From: Fredinandcohnia onubensis
GTDB taxonomy: Bacteria > Bacillota > Bacilli > Bacillales > Bacillaceae_L
DNA: 64,000 nt
Assembly (NCBI RefSeq): GCF_002734285.1
Contig: NZ_NSEA01000023.1
Coordinates: 124,001 to 188,000 of the forward strand
Direction of reading: 5' to 3'
The position numbers and the translations under genes are program-made. Below the pieces are notes generated by a model, which saw nothing but the letters and a program-made list of their open reading frames with translations, was not told where the DNA came from and made no database searches. Below, one piece after another: positions 38,189-47,608 of the stretch (its first letter is position 1; the number at the start of each line of letters is the position of its first letter).

Positions 38189-39747
38189 TTTGCGTATTCA
38201 ACTGCTCTTGTTTCACGAATTACAGTAACCTTGATATGACCCGGATAATCCAACTCTTCTTCGATTCGTTTACGGATGTCACGAGCTAATCGATGTGCAT
38301 TTAAGTCATCAATTGCATCAGGTTTTACGATAATTCTAACTTCACGTCCTGCTTGAATTGCAAAGGATTTTTCAACGCCTTCATACGACTCTGAAATTTC
38401 CTCAAGCTTTTCTAAACGGCGGATATAGTTTTCAAGTGTCTCACTTCGTGCACCTGGTCTTGCTGCAGATAAAGCATCGGCTGCTGCAACCAATACAGCT
38501 ATAATTGATGTTGGTTCTGTATCACCATGGTGGGAAGCAATACTATTAATTACAACTGGATGCTCTTTATATTTCGTGGCGAGTTCTACACCGATTTCAA
38601 CGTGACTACCTTCCACTTCATGGTCAATCGCTTTACCAATATCATGTAGTAGTCCAGCACGTCGAGCCAATGTTTCATCTTCACCTAACTCAGCAGCCAT
38701 TAAGCCTGCTAAGAACGATACTTCCATTGAGTGTTTTAAGACATTTTGGCCATAGCTTGTACGATACTTCAAGCGACCTAAAATCTTAATTAAATCCGGA
38801 TGGAGACCATGAACACCAACCTCAAAGGTTGTTTGTTCACCCACTTCACGAATATATTCGTCTACCTCACGTCTTGATTTGTCTACCATTTCTTCAATAC
38901 GTGCAGGGTGAATACGTCCGTCTTGAACAAGTTTTTCAAGTGCGATTCTCGCTGTTTCACGTCGAATTGGGTCAAAGCCAGATAAAATAACTGCCTCTGG
39001 TGTATCATCGATGATAAGGTCAATACCCGTTAATGTTTCAAGTGTACGGATATTTCGTCCTTCTCTTCCGATAATACGTCCCTTCATCTCATCATTAGGC
39101 AAGTTAACTACAGATACTGTAGTTTCTGCAACATGATCAGCGGCACATCTTTGAATAGCAAGAGAAAGTACTTCTTTTGCTTTTTTATCAGATTCTTCCT
39201 TTGCACGATTTTCTGCTTCTTTAACCATCATAGCTATATCATGGGAAAGCTCGTTTTCAATACGTTCAAGGATGATTTGCTTTGCTTCTTCACGTGTTAA
39301 GCTAGAGATACGCTCAAGTTCGGCTTGTTGCTTGTGTACCATCTCTTCCACTTTGCTTTCCATCTCTTCAATATGCTGTTGTCTTTGAGCGAGAGAATCC
39401 TCTTTCTTTTCTAGTATGGATTCACGTTTATCTAATGTTTCATCCTTACGATCAAGGTTCTCTTCTTTCTGCAATAAACGATTTTCTTGTTTTTGTAGTT
39501 CGTTTCTTCGATCACGGATTTCCTTTTCTGCCTCTGTACGAAGTTTGTGAATTTCATCCTTTGCCTCTAACAGTGCTTCCTTCTTTAATGAATCTGCTTC
39601 TCTATTCGCATCTTCAATAATTTGTTCGGCAACACTTTTTGCACCAGCAATTTTAGTTTCGGCAATAGACTTACGAACATAAAAGCCAACAATCGCACCG
39701 ACGATCAGGCCAACCAAAGCGGAGATGATTATAGAAATGGGATCCAT
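38185..39747 (-). CDS. rny: Ribonuclease Y
   Basis: 520 residues, the B. subtilis length. N-terminal membrane anchor (about 1-25), a long coiled coil (about 30-190), KH domain ([15 protein letters not shown] near 215) and HD domain ([10 protein letters not shown] near 355). It is the main endoribonuclease that starts mRNA decay, at the membrane with degradosome partners; RicAFT modulates it. ATG at 39747 lies 8 bases after AGGAGG; the GTG 9 bases upstream overlaps that site. Confidence 0.97.
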   Translation of the reverse strand: MDPISIIISALVGLIVGAIVGFYVRKSIAETKIAGAKSVAEQIIEDANREADSLKKEALLEAKDEIHKLRTEAEKEIRDRRNELQKQENRLLQKEENLDRKDETLDKRESILEKKEDSLAQRQQHIEEMESKVEEMVHKQQAELERISSLTREEAKQIILERIENELSHDIAMMVKEAENRAKEESDKKAKEVLSLAIQRCAADHVAETTVSVVNLPNDEMKGRIIGREGRNIRTLETLTGIDLIIDDTPEAVILSGFDPIRRETARIALEKLVQDGRIHPARIEEMVDKSRREVDEYIREVGEQTTFEVGVHGLHPDLIKILGRLKYRTSYGQNVLKHSMEVSFLAGLMAAELGEDETLARRAGLLHDIGKAIDHEVEGSHVEIGVELATKYKEHPVVINSIASHHGDTEPTSIIAVLVAAADALSAARPGARSETLENYIRRLEKLEEISESYEGVEKSFAIQAGREVRIIVKPDAIDDLNAHRLARDIRKRIEEELDYPGHIKVTVIRETRAVEYAK

Positions 39748-39789
39748 CTTCTTCACCTCCTCTTGCTATAAACTTTTTCTTGCTAGATC

Positions 39790-40050
39790 AAAATGTCGGC
39801 ATGTACATAATCAAATGCGCCTTGGCGAATTTGCGCCCAGATTTTTTCGAGCAGGCTCGAAAAACTTCCATTGAAAATCTGTGGCATCCGCCGGAGGCTT
39901 AGCTTTATCAGCAGGGTTTAAAAGCCTGTTGATAAAGTTAGATAATATACAGCACAAAGGCTTTTTAAGCTAATCAGATTCTTAGGTTACGACCGAAAGC
40001 AGCTCAGACTACTCCGGGTCTGAATAGCAAAAGCTCAAACCGAGTTTTGC
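39790..40050. repeat. Composite intergenic hairpin element, likely dispersed Bacillus repeat
   Basis: The 538-base rny-recA gap holds a chain of stem-loops. (1) GCCTTGGCG near 39819 pairs with CGCCGGAGGC near 39889, enclosing CAGATTTT/AAAATCTG and TTTTTCGAG/CTCGAAAAA. (2) TTTATCAGCAGG / CCTGTTGATAAA (39904-39936). (3) CAGAC / GTCTG around 40005-40022. (4) GCAAAAGCTC / GAGTTTTGC (40027-40050). Blocks of the first type recur in Bacillus genomes from memory; only one copy is in this window. The rest of the gap (40051-40249) shows nothing. Confidence 0.62.
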
Positions 40051-40249
40051 TTCTAACGTTTTAATTCTAACAAAATGTAAAATATACATTTTAATTGTAA
40101 ATCTGTGAATTTTTATTGTCAAGGCCTGTCAGAAATAGTATTACATGAAAATGGAAATTTTATTGATTAATCATGTGTTTATAAAGGGTTTTGGAAGGAA
40201 ATGAGGTTTTTCTATCGTGTTGAAAAAAGTAAGTTAATGGGGAAAATAA

Positions 40250-40276
40250 AGAAGAGACACATTAGCTGTGCCTCGA
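40250..40276 (-). terminator. Terminator of recA
   Basis: GAGACACA (40254-40261) / TGTGCCTC (40267-40274), with TTCTTTATTTT following on the minus strand. Confidence 0.68.
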
Positions 40277-40285
40277 CTTTGATGA

Positions 40286-41326
40286 TTAGTCTTGTAAATC
40301 AAACTCTTCCTGTTCCTCATCAGCTGGTGCTACTTTAACACCGTCAAGCCCATAATGATTTCTAATTTGCTGAAGGATTTCATTACGAACATCAGGGTTT
40401 TCTTTTAAGAATTGTTTTGCATTTTCGCGACCCTGACCAACTCTTTCTTCATTATAAGAATACCAAGAGCCACTCTTTTGGACGATATCAAGTTCCGAAC
40501 CGATATCAATGATTTCGCCCTCAATTGAAATTCCTTCTCCGTACATAATGTCTACTTCAGCTGTTTTAAATGGTGGTGCTACTTTATTTTTAACAACCTT
40601 CACTTTTGTTCTATTACCAACAAGTTCATTGCCTTGTTTTAATTGTTCCGCACGCCGAACCTCTAGTCTTACAGAAGAATAGAATTTAAGCGCACGTCCA
40701 CCTGGAGTTGTTTCTGGGTTTCCAAACATAACCCCAATTTTTTCACGGACCTGGTTAATGAAAATTGCAATTGTATTTGATTTATTAATTGCACCTGAAA
40801 GCTTACGTAATGCTTGTGACATTAAGCGGGCTTGTAGACCCATATGGGAATCTCCCATTTCACCTTCAATTTCTGCTTTTGGAACAAGGGCTGCAACAGA
40901 GTCAACTACTAAAATATCGACTGCCCCACTACGTACTAATGCTTCAGCTATTTCTAATGCTTGTTCACCAGTGTCAGGCTGCGATAATAATAGTTCATCA
41001 ATGTTTACACCTAATTTTTGTGCATATGCTGGATCAAGCGCATGTTCCGCATCAATAAACGCTGCTTGTCCACCAGTTTTTTGTACTTCAGCAATTGCAT
41101 GAAGTGCTACAGTTGTTTTACCAGAGCTTTCTGGTCCATATATTTCAATTATCCGTCCTCTTGGATATCCTCCAACACCTAATGCTACGTCTACTGCTAG
41201 TGAACCACTTGATATAGTGGAAATTCTACGATCAGTTTGTTCTCCAAGCTTCATGATTGAGCCCTTACCAAACTGTTTCTCTATCTGCTTCAATGCCATT
41301 TCTAAGGCCGCTTGACGATCACTCAC
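40286..41326 (-). CDS. recA: Recombinase RecA
   Basis: 346 residues. Core ATPase with Walker [10 protein letters not shown] (64-72), LLVVDSV-type Walker B ([10 protein letters not shown]), loops L1/L2 ([33 protein letters not shown]), and an acidic C-terminal tail. It catalyses strand exchange and activates LexA self-cleavage. The start is GTG at 41326 after GGAGG, matching the Bacillus N-terminus SDRQAAL. The promoter carries LexA boxes at 41366-41379 and 41398-41411. Confidence 0.98.
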   Translation of the reverse strand: MSDRQAALEMALKQIEKQFGKGSIMKLGEQTDRRISTISSGSLAVDVALGVGGYPRGRIIEIYGPESSGKTTVALHAIAEVQKTGGQAAFIDAEHALDPAYAQKLGVNIDELLLSQPDTGEQALEIAEALVRSGAVDILVVDSVAALVPKAEIEGEMGDSHMGLQARLMSQALRKLSGAINKSNTIAIFINQVREKIGVMFGNPETTPGGRALKFYSSVRLEVRRAEQLKQGNELVGNRTKVKVVKNKVAPPFKTAEVDIMYGEGISIEGEIIDIGSELDIVQKSGSWYSYNEERVGQGRENAKQFLKENPDVRNEILQQIRNHYGLDGVKVAPADEEQEEFDLQD

Positions 41327-41359
41327 TATATTTCCTCCTTTATTCGTGAAACTATTATT

Positions 41360-41388
41360 ACTATACAATGTTTTGTTCGATTTGCCAA
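41360..41388 (-). promoter_or_regulatory. SigA promoter of recA with LexA box in spacer
   Basis: Minus strand TTGGCA (complement 41383-41388), 17-base spacer, TATAGT (complement 41360-41365). The spacer holds CGAACAAAACATTG (complement 41366-41379), a degraded LexA box. Confidence 0.72.
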
Positions 41389-41397
41389 GCAAAAAGT

Positions 41398-41411
41398 CGA
41401 ACATTTATTCG
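41398..41411. promoter_or_regulatory. LexA (SOS) box of recA
   Basis: Minus strand CGAATAAATGTTCG: 13 of 14 positions fit CGAACRNRYGTTYG, with the same C-to-T change as the B. subtilis recA box. It lies just upstream of the -35. Confidence 0.8.
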
Positions 41412-41533
41412 CTTATTTTTATTAATAGTTTTTTCCCTTAAATCCAATTTTTGATAGTCCAAAATCATATTTTCAAAGAGATAGAGACCACCAAATTTGC
41501 ATTTCAGCTCTTCAAAAATAGTAAAGAGATGAT

Positions 41534-41571
41534 AAAAAATGACGTAAGCAGACACACTTACGTCATTTTAT
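41534..41571 (-). terminator. Terminator of the DsbA-family gene
   Basis: AAAATGACGTAAG / CTTACGTCATTTT around an 8-base loop, with T-rich flank. Confidence 0.9.
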
Positions 41572-41598
41572 AAATATTTTCCAACTTATTCGTTTTAT

Positions 41599-42243
41599 TT
41601 ATTTTAAATGTTCTTCTTCCCATACCTTATCCAGAACTTGATTAAACACTTCAACTGGTTGAGCACCTGAAACAGCATACTTGTTATCAATTACAAAGAA
41701 AGGTACCCCTTGTACACCAACCGAACGTGCTTCAGAGATGTCATTCGTCACCTGATCAGTGTGTTCTTTACTTTCCATGACTTTGCGTACTTGCGCCCCA
41801 TCAAGACCTACCTCTTCAGCCAAGCGAACAACTGTATCTGTGTCGTTTAAGACTTCACCTTCAGTAAAATGGGCAGCATAGAAACGATTGAAAAATTCAT
41901 TTCCTTTTCCCTGCTCCTTTGCATATTGAAAAACGCGATGTGCATCATATGTGCTTGTAAGTTTAGCTTTATCGTAGTTGATCTCAACACCAGAATTTTT
42001 AGCCATGTCTGTCACTTGTTTAAGCATTGCTTCGGCCTGTTCTAATGGAACGCCCTTCATACTAGAAAAGGTTTCAGCATAATTTTGACCAGGAACATAT
42101 TGCGCATCTGGCATAAGTAAAAAGCTTTTATATTCGATTTCAACTTCTTTTGCATGTGAAAAATTTTCTAATGCTTTATCTAAATGGGACTCCCCGATAA
42201 AACAGAATGGACATACAAAATCTGACCAAATTGTTATTTTCAT
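41599..42243 (-). CDS. DsbA family oxidoreductase, FrnE-like
   Basis: 214 residues of the thioredoxin-fold DsbA/FrnE group with an inserted helical domain. The active site is C11-P-F-C14 in SDFVCPFCFIGE, and the cis-Pro loop is GVQGVPFFVI near residue 170. No signal peptide, so it is cytosolic; FrnE-type proteins act in thiol or oxidative-stress metabolism, and the substrate is unknown. Its ATG overlaps the stop of the upstream 64-residue ORF (ATGA), so translation is coupled. Confidence 0.92.
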   Translation of the reverse strand: MKITIWSDFVCPFCFIGESHLDKALENFSHAKEVEIEYKSFLLMPDAQYVPGQNYAETFSSMKGVPLEQAEAMLKQVTDMAKNSGVEINYDKAKLTSTYDAHRVFQYAKEQGKGNEFFNRFYAAHFTEGEVLNDTDTVVRLAEEVGLDGAQVRKVMESKEHTDQVTNDISEARSVGVQGVPFFVIDNKYAVSGAQPVEVFNQVLDKVWEEEHLK

Positions 42244-42434
42244 TGTTTTCCCTCTTTCTCTTGATTTACCGGACCACAAATCCCAGTATTAATATCACAG
42301 ACGAATCCTGAGGAACTGTCAAAGTCCAAGCTTTTTAATTTCTTGATGCCATTCAGTACTTTCAATGCCCCATTAACATCTTTTCCATCTGTTGAAGATG
42401 CTTCAGATTTAGACTGCTTGTCATTTAACATCAT
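42240..42434 (-). CDS. Small Cys-containing protein coupled to the DsbA-like gene, function unknown
   Basis: 64 residues from ATG at 42434 (GGAGG 5 bases upstream; ATG 42431 is equally possible). The N-terminal half is polar with Ser, Lys and Asp. The core NGALKVLNGIKKLKSLDFDSS is followed by GFVCDINTGICGPVNQ, two Cys seven residues apart before a Gly-Pro. No membrane segment or signal peptide. The 4-base overlap with the FrnE-like gene suggests a joint role, perhaps as thiol partner, substrate or chaperone. I do not recognise the family. Confidence 0.8.
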   Translation of the reverse strand: MMLNDKQSKSEASSTDGKDVNGALKVLNGIKKLKSLDFDSSSGFVCDINTGICGPVNQEKEGKQ

Positions 42435-42529
42435 GCATTCCTCCGTTTCAAACAATATGATTATTGTAAATGATATTTCATTTGATTTCTAATAATTGAA
42501 CTGAAGTATATCACACCCTTTTAAATTAG

Positions 42530-42562
42530 CAAAAAAGACGACCAACATGATCGTCTTTTTGA
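42530..42562 (-). terminator. Terminator of cinA
   Basis: AAAAAGACGA (42532-42541) / TCGTCTTTTT (42551-42560), perfect 10-bp stem. Confidence 0.88.
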
Positions 42563-42570
42563 AGTAAAAA

Positions 42571-43818
42571 TCAGTTTCTCTGTTCATTTAATAATTGTAG
42601 TAAATAATAAAAACCATATTTGACTGTTCTAGCTCGAATACCTTGACGGGATCCCGCTAATTGCAACGGAAAAACCTTAGTCGGTTGATCTAAATAAGAA
42701 ATTCCAATATACACTGTCCCCACTGGCTTTCCTTCCGACTCACTTGGACCCGCTACACCTGTAAAACTAATTCCTATATCAGTTTTTAAAAGTTTCTTTA
42801 CGTTCTCCGCAAGCTGTTCTGCTGTAGAACTGCTAACAGCCCCATCTGTATCTAGGGTTTCTTTCTTAACATGAAGCACATGTTCTTTCACTTCGTTTGT
42901 ATAGCAGACGATTCCACCCTTCACAACTGCTGACGAACCCGCTAGATTGGTAAGCTCCTCAGCAAATAAGCCGCCGGTTAAGCTTTCTGCACTCGCAATT
43001 GTAAGCTTTGAAGTTTTAAGCTTATTCATGAGTTCATTAACGAGCGAAGTCGAGTCATACCCATATAAGAATTGACCTACTCTTTTTACTATTTCAGCCT
43101 CAGTACAATCTAGTAGTTGATTTGCTACATCAAGCGAGTTATGTTTTGCTGTAAGTCTAAGTGTAACTTCACCATCGCCAGCTAATGGGGCTATTGTAGG
43201 GTTTGTTTGATTGTCAATTAAATCCTCAATCTCTGTTTCAAGTTGTGATTCTCCAATCCCGAAGAAACGCAGCACCCTTGATTCAATTCGTTCTACAACA
43301 CCAAGTGATTTTAATAAAAATGGTGCACCGTATGATAGAAACATCGGATTCAGCTCTTTTGGTGGTCCTGGAAAGAGCATATATGTAATCTTATCAACTT
43401 CAAATCCCATTCCAGGAGCCATCCCATGGTCATTTGGAAGGATTTCAGAACCCTCAAGTACGAGTGCTTGTTTTTTATTATTCTCGGTCATATGGCGATT
43501 AGTTTTCTTAAAGTAATCTTCAATACTCCGTAAGGCAGCTTCATCAAATACAAGCTGTTTACCTACTACCCTTGCAATTGTTTCTTTTGTTAAATCATCC
43601 TTTGTTGGCCCCAAACCACCAGTAAAAATGATTAAATCCGAACGAGATTGAGAGATTTTTATTGCATCCTCTAAACGGTTAGAATTATCACCAACAACTG
43701 TATGGTAATACACATTGATTCCAAGCTCAGCAAGCTGTTTGGAAAGAAACTGCGCATTAGTATTTGCGATTTGACCTAAGAGAAGCTCAGAACCTACGGC
43801 AATTATTTCAGCATTCAT
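42571..43818 (-). CDS. cinA: CinA, competence/damage-inducible protein (NMN amidohydrolase-type)
   Basis: 415 residues. N-terminal MoCF/molybdopterin-binding-like domain (about 1-170: [41 protein letters not shown]), and a C-terminal CinA deamidase domain (about 255-410: [50 protein letters not shown]). The C-terminal domain in other bacteria deamidates NMN, and the N-terminal domain has ADP-ribose pyrophosphatase activity. It lies upstream of the DsbA-like genes and recA, and 17 bases after pgsA. Confidence 0.95.
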   Translation of the reverse strand: MNAEIIAVGSELLLGQIANTNAQFLSKQLAELGINVYYHTVVGDNSNRLEDAIKISQSRSDLIIFTGGLGPTKDDLTKETIARVVGKQLVFDEAALRSIEDYFKKTNRHMTENNKKQALVLEGSEILPNDHGMAPGMGFEVDKITYMLFPGPPKELNPMFLSYGAPFLLKSLGVVERIESRVLRFFGIGESQLETEIEDLIDNQTNPTIAPLAGDGEVTLRLTAKHNSLDVANQLLDCTEAEIVKRVGQFLYGYDSTSLVNELMNKLKTSKLTIASAESLTGGLFAEELTNLAGSSAVVKGGIVCYTNEVKEHVLHVKKETLDTDGAVSSSTAEQLAENVKKLLKTDIGISFTGVAGPSESEGKPVGTVYIGISYLDQPTKVFPLQLAGSRQGIRARTVKYGFYYLLQLLNEQRN

Positions 43819-43835
43819 TGAAGAATCACACCATC

Positions 43836-44414
43836 CTATTTAGAGTTTGCAAAGACACCTTTGTTTTTCGCAAAATAATCCCAACCAGACACAATTGTAA
43901 ATATAACTGCTACCCAGAGGGCAATCATATCAAATGGGATAGAAAGATATTCAAACGGCCAGTTATGTAATAATAATGCAGAAACAGCTACTACTTGAGC
44001 CCACATTTTAATTTTCCCGAGCATTTTTGCTGCAGAAACCTCTCCTCCTTCGGCTAGTAATAAACGTAAGCCAGTTACAGCAAATTCCCTACTTATAATA
44101 ATAACAACCATCCAGGCTGGTGCTAGTCCAAACTGAACTAAACTAACTAATGCAGCTGATACAAGTAGCTTATCAGCAAGAGGGTCTAAAAACTTTCCAA
44201 GGTTCGTTACTAAGTTATGCTTTCTTGCCAAATGACCGTCAATCCAATCGGTACTAGAAGCAACAATAAAAATAATTGCTCCTACTAAATGGGCAACTGG
44301 AATAGACATTGAACCAATCGCAACATCACCCCATCCAAACGGAACAAACATGACAATTAAAAAAAGTGGAATTAAGCAAATTCTTGCTACCGTAATCTTA
44401 TTTGGTAAATTCAC
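43836..44414 (-). CDS. pgsA: CDP-diacylglycerol-glycerol-3-phosphate 3-phosphatidyltransferase
   Basis: 192-residue membrane enzyme with about five helices. It makes phosphatidylglycerol phosphate, the precursor of phosphatidylglycerol, cardiolipin and lipoteichoic acid. The CDP-alcohol phosphotransferase motif D-G-x2-A-R-x8-G-x3-D-x3-D is intact in [20 protein letters not shown] followed by LADK. Ribosome site GGAGG. It is probably cotranscribed with cinA downstream. Confidence 0.97.
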   Translation of the reverse strand: MNLPNKITVARICLIPLFLIVMFVPFGWGDVAIGSMSIPVAHLVGAIIFIVASSTDWIDGHLARKHNLVTNLGKFLDPLADKLLVSAALVSLVQFGLAPAWMVVIIISREFAVTGLRLLLAEGGEVSAAKMLGKIKMWAQVVAVSALLLHNWPFEYLSIPFDMIALWVAVIFTIVSGWDYFAKNKGVFANSK

Positions 44415-44476
44415 AATCTTATACCTCCAACATTTACTAAAATTCTTATAATAGTGATAATACCACTTATACGAAA

Positions 44477-44505
44477 CAAAAAGCCATCATAATGATGACT
44501 TTTTA
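44477..44505 (-). terminator. Terminator of rodZ/ymfM
   Basis: AAGCCATCAT (44481-44490) / ATGATGACTT (44492-44501) with a G-U pair and flanking A and T runs. Confidence 0.72.
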
Positions 44506-45420
44506 TTACTCTTCAGTTCCTGGAGTATACTTTATCGTAATAATTTGACGAACAATTTGGCCAGTATCAAATGGGTACGTAAAAGGCTCTCCATTGATTT
44601 CGACTTGAAGATCAGACGACCTTCCAACTGTTAAAATCACTTCAGTTTGATTTGTTAAATCAACCTCTTTTGTTGCACCATTCGCAATGGTTTCATAAAT
44701 AAATCTTTCGTTTTGGGGATTTTGAAGTGTGACCCAAGATTGACCAGCATCTGCCGCCGTTACTTTTACCTTAAATGAATCTGCATTTTTCAACTCAAAG
44801 GTTGCAGTACTGGATTTTTTTTCAACCTCTACAAGCTCCTGAGCAGGAGTTTCTTCCACTGGTTCCTCTTCTTCTTCTTCTGAAGGGGTATTATCCGTTT
44901 CACCGGCTACTTGCTCCCCTTCTTTAGGCTTTTCTTTTTGTTGATCTTGAACAGGAGGTGGTTCATTTGATTCGTCGTATTCCGTTTCCTGACTCTCTAG
45001 TTGTGTTTCCGGTTCCTCAGCAACATCCTTTTTAGATACAAACCAGTAGATTGTCATTGCACCACCAAGAAGAAAAAGAGCCAATATGATGATTGGTACT
45101 TTATCAACAATTTTCGAATTTGTCGCAGAAATTTGTCTTCTTGATTGCACTCTTGATATTTGTTCAGGAATTTCATCATTATATGTACCAGGAATTTCTG
45201 ACTTGTACTCCTCAAATAATTCATCAGGGTTAAGTCCCACAGCCTCGGCATATTGCTTAATGAATGCACGGACATAAAATTTACCTGGCATAACATTATA
45301 GTTTCCTTCTTCAATCCCCACCAAATACCTTTTTTGGATTTTTGTAATTTGCTGTAAATCATCGAGGCTTAAATCTTTTTGCTCTCTTGCTTCTTTAAGC
45401 CGAGATCCTAATTCAGACAT
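44506..45420 (-). CDS. rodZ: Cell-shape protein RodZ (YmfM)
   Basis: 304 residues: a cytoplasmic Xre-like helix-turn-helix (about 1-70, LGSRLKEAREQKDLSLDDLQ), one membrane helix (about 109-128), an extracellular acidic low-complexity linker (Glu/Pro/Gln-rich, about 132-205) and a DUF4115 beta domain. RodZ links MreB to wall-elongation machinery. ATG at 45420 is chosen, 6 bases after TAGGTG; a GTG 9 bases upstream overlaps that site. Position before pgsA is conserved. Confidence 0.94.
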   Translation of the reverse strand: MSELGSRLKEAREQKDLSLDDLQQITKIQKRYLVGIEEGNYNVMPGKFYVRAFIKQYAEAVGLNPDELFEEYKSEIPGTYNDEIPEQISRVQSRRQISATNSKIVDKVPIIILALFLLGGAMTIYWFVSKKDVAEEPETQLESQETEYDESNEPPPVQDQQKEKPKEGEQVAGETDNTPSEEEEEEPVEETPAQELVEVEKKSSTATFELKNADSFKVKVTAADAGQSWVTLQNPQNERFIYETIANGATKEVDLTNQTEVILTVGRSSDLQVEINGEPFTYPFDTGQIVRQIITIKYTPGTEE

Positions 45421-45519
45421 TTTTTTCACCTACCAATTCCGGGATACCTATTGGCCTATTTGCGTTCATAATACTAGCATTTTTCTCTTTTTCAGTAAAG
45501 GATTAATCCATTAATAAAT

Positions 45520-46305
45520 TCAAAAATTAAAACCGGAAAAATCAGAACTAGAAAACTGTTGGTCTTCTATATCGTATGTAATTTCCTCTTCAGGATTATT
45601 TCGAAGTTCAATAATATAGTCAAAGTCATTCAACGTATATTCTGTATGACGTACAAATATATCCGGATGCTCGACTAATTTAACAGCGGGCAGTCTCATA
45701 ATTTCCCTAACAAGCTGTAGATGCCTCTCGGTTGCCCTTCTTGTTGAAACAATGCCATCGATAATAAAAAGATTATCAGCATTATATTCATCCTGAATTA
45801 GTTCATTTCGCATCGTTTGTTTCAATAATGTAGATGACACAAACAACCACTTTTTATGCGCACAAACACTAGCAGCAACAACTGATTCGGTCTTACCTAC
45901 CCTCGGCATACCCCGAATTCCAATTAACTTATGCCCCTCTTGCTTAATCAGCTCTGCCATGAAATCAACAAGCAGCCCCAATTCATCACGCGTAAAACGA
46001 AATGTTTTTTTATCATCAGCGTCGCGTTGAATATATCGTCCATGTCGAACAGCAAGCTTATCACGAAGCTTCGGTTCCCTAAGCTTTGTAACGGTTATCG
46101 TATCCATTGTATGTAGTATTGATTCAAGTCTCTCGATTTGCTCATTGCTATCGCTTAATAAAAGCATGCCCCTTCTGCGATCGTCTACACCATTTATTGT
46201 AACAATATTTATCGAAAGCATTCCTAGTAAGGAAGAAATATCCCCTAGGAGTCCTGGGCGATTTTTTGCTATTTCATATTCCAAATACCACTCTTTTTTC
46301 TCCAA
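45520..46305 (-). CDS. ymfK: YmfK family protein (DUF3388): ACT-like plus P-loop domains
   Basis: 261 residues from TTG at 46305, 9-10 bases after GAGGGG. The frame is open to an ATG at 46365 but that has no ribosome site. Residues 5-75 look like an ACT domain (WYLEYEIAKNRPGLLGDISSLLGML...). A central nucleotide-binding segment has GMPRVGKTES, and the C-terminal part ends near SSSDFSGFNF. No experimentally known function to my knowledge. It is conserved between ymfJ and ymfM. Confidence 0.88.
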   Translation of the reverse strand: MEKKEWYLEYEIAKNRPGLLGDISSLLGMLSINIVTINGVDDRRRGMLLLSDSNEQIERLESILHTMDTITVTKLREPKLRDKLAVRHGRYIQRDADDKKTFRFTRDELGLLVDFMAELIKQEGHKLIGIRGMPRVGKTESVVAASVCAHKKWLFVSSTLLKQTMRNELIQDEYNADNLFIIDGIVSTRRATERHLQLVREIMRLPAVKLVEHPDIFVRHTEYTLNDFDYIIELRNNPEEEITYDIEDQQFSSSDFSGFNF

Positions 46306-46433
46306 GTGTCCCAGCCCCTCATACAATCGGTGGTTAAAATTTCCAACTATGAAATATTGCATCATTTTTATTATAAACTAATCAGTTCATATTTTATAGA
46401 GGGGCATAAAAAAATTGAATAAAATTTACTTAA

Positions 46434-46461
46434 ATAAAAAAGAGAGGAAAATCCTCTCTAC
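46434..46461 (-). terminator. Terminator of ymfJ
   Basis: AGAGAGGA (46441-46448), loop AAA, TCCTCTCT (46452-46459), then TTTTTTA on the minus strand. Confidence 0.85.
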
Positions 46462-46480
46462 ATTCAACCTACTACCAAAC

Positions 46481-46723
46481 CTATTGGACAAGTTTAATCA
46501 TTACATTTGCAATCGCTTGTTGCTCTTCTTCAGAAGCAACGGTCCAGAGGTCCCGTAATACTTTTTCTTGAGCATTTTTTGGCTCTACTTCATTAGCTAG
46601 GTAATCACCTAATTGTTGAGCCATATTACTGATAACTTGTTGATCCATTCCTTCAGATTTAGCATGCTGCAAGCGATCACCTAAAAAATCTTTCCACTCT
46701 TCAAAATTGTCTAGTACTGACAT
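46481..46723 (-). CDS. ymfJ: YmfJ family protein (DUF3243)
   Basis: 80-residue soluble, mostly helical protein: SVLDNFEEWKDFLGDRLQHAKSEGM and a C-terminal EEEQQAIANVMIKLVQ, the DUF3243 pattern. Ribosome site AAGGAGGG. Conserved between ymfI and ymfK; function unknown. Confidence 0.92.
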   Translation of the reverse strand: MSVLDNFEEWKDFLGDRLQHAKSEGMDQQVISNMAQQLGDYLANEVEPKNAQEKVLRDLWTVASEEEQQAIANVMIKLVQ

Positions 46724-46829
46724 AAGTGACCCTCCTTATAAGGTTAATACAATGTTAGTTTGTCGATTGTAAGATAAATTATTCATTGAAATTTATGTCA
46801 CGTTTTCACACTTGCACTCATTATAAAAA

Positions 46830-47555
46830 CTAACAATGCCAACCACCATTTACAGACAAAACTTGTCCGGTTATATAAGAAGCTTTGTCGGAGAGTAAAA
46901 ATCCAACCGTATTCGCTACCTCAATTGGTTCACCTATTCTTCCCATTGGTATCTCTTCACTAATACCTTGTAAATCATCTTCAGTGAACTCCTGTAGCAT
47001 GTGTGTATTAATCGCACCAGGTGCCACCGCATTCACTCGTATTCCACTTAATGCAACTTCCTTCGCTAATGCTTTTACAAACGAGATTTGACCTCCCTTT
47101 ACCATGGAATAAAGCACTTCACAAGATGCCCCTGTTAGTCCCCAAATTGATGAAATAACAATGATATTTCCACTTTTTTTCGTTATCATAGCAGGAAGAA
47201 GGGCTTGGGTTAACATATAAGGTGTACTTACATGAAGCTGCACCATTTGATCGACCGTCTCTTGATTAAAATCAGTCATTAGTCCGTACACGCTTTTTCC
47301 GGAATTATGAACAATGGAGTCAATTGGGTGCTGGATTTGAGTAACCACAGATTCTACACCGTTTTTTTGACTTAAATCAGCCTTTACAAGATATGATTCT
47401 ACACCTTTACTATTTAAGGCTTCCGCTAAACTTTTTACTGCCTTTTCATTTTCGTTGTAATGAAGGTATAACGAATAACCTAGACTGGCAACTTCTTTTG
47501 CAATAGCACTTCCGATTCCTCCACTAGCACCTGTAATTAATGCGTATTTCTTCAT
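46830..47555 (-). CDS. ymfI: Short-chain dehydrogenase/reductase YmfI (FabG-like)
   Basis: 241-residue SDR. Rossmann motif TGASGGIGSAIA near residues 8-19, Asn in VHNSGKS, catalytic Ser in VISSIWGLTGASCEVLYSMVKGG with Tyr and Lys, and C-terminal SYITGQVLSVNGGW. It is FabG-like; the substrate is not determined. ATG at 47555 lies 8 bases after GGGG, and the ATG 6 bases upstream is too close. A terminator separates it from ymfH. Confidence 0.92.
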   Translation of the reverse strand: MKKYALITGASGGIGSAIAKEVASLGYSLYLHYNENEKAVKSLAEALNSKGVESYLVKADLSQKNGVESVVTQIQHPIDSIVHNSGKSVYGLMTDFNQETVDQMVQLHVSTPYMLTQALLPAMITKKSGNIIVISSIWGLTGASCEVLYSMVKGGQISFVKALAKEVALSGIRVNAVAPGAINTHMLQEFTEDDLQGISEEIPMGRIGEPIEVANTVGFLLSDKASYITGQVLSVNGGWHC

Positions 47556-47569
47556 ATTCATTTCCCCTT

Positions 47570-47601
47570 AAAAAAGCATCCTTTTGGTAAAGGATGCTTA
47601 A
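47570..47601 (-). terminator. Terminator of ymfH
   Basis: AAGCATCCTTT (47574-47584), loop TGGT, AAAGGATGCTT (47589-47599), then TTTTTT on the minus strand. Confidence 0.9.
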
Positions 47602-47608
47602 ACATTTA

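Noticed and set aside
41361-41555. 64-codon ORF between recA and the DsbA-like gene
   Set aside because: It covers the recA promoter and LexA boxes, has AT-driven composition and no ribosome site.
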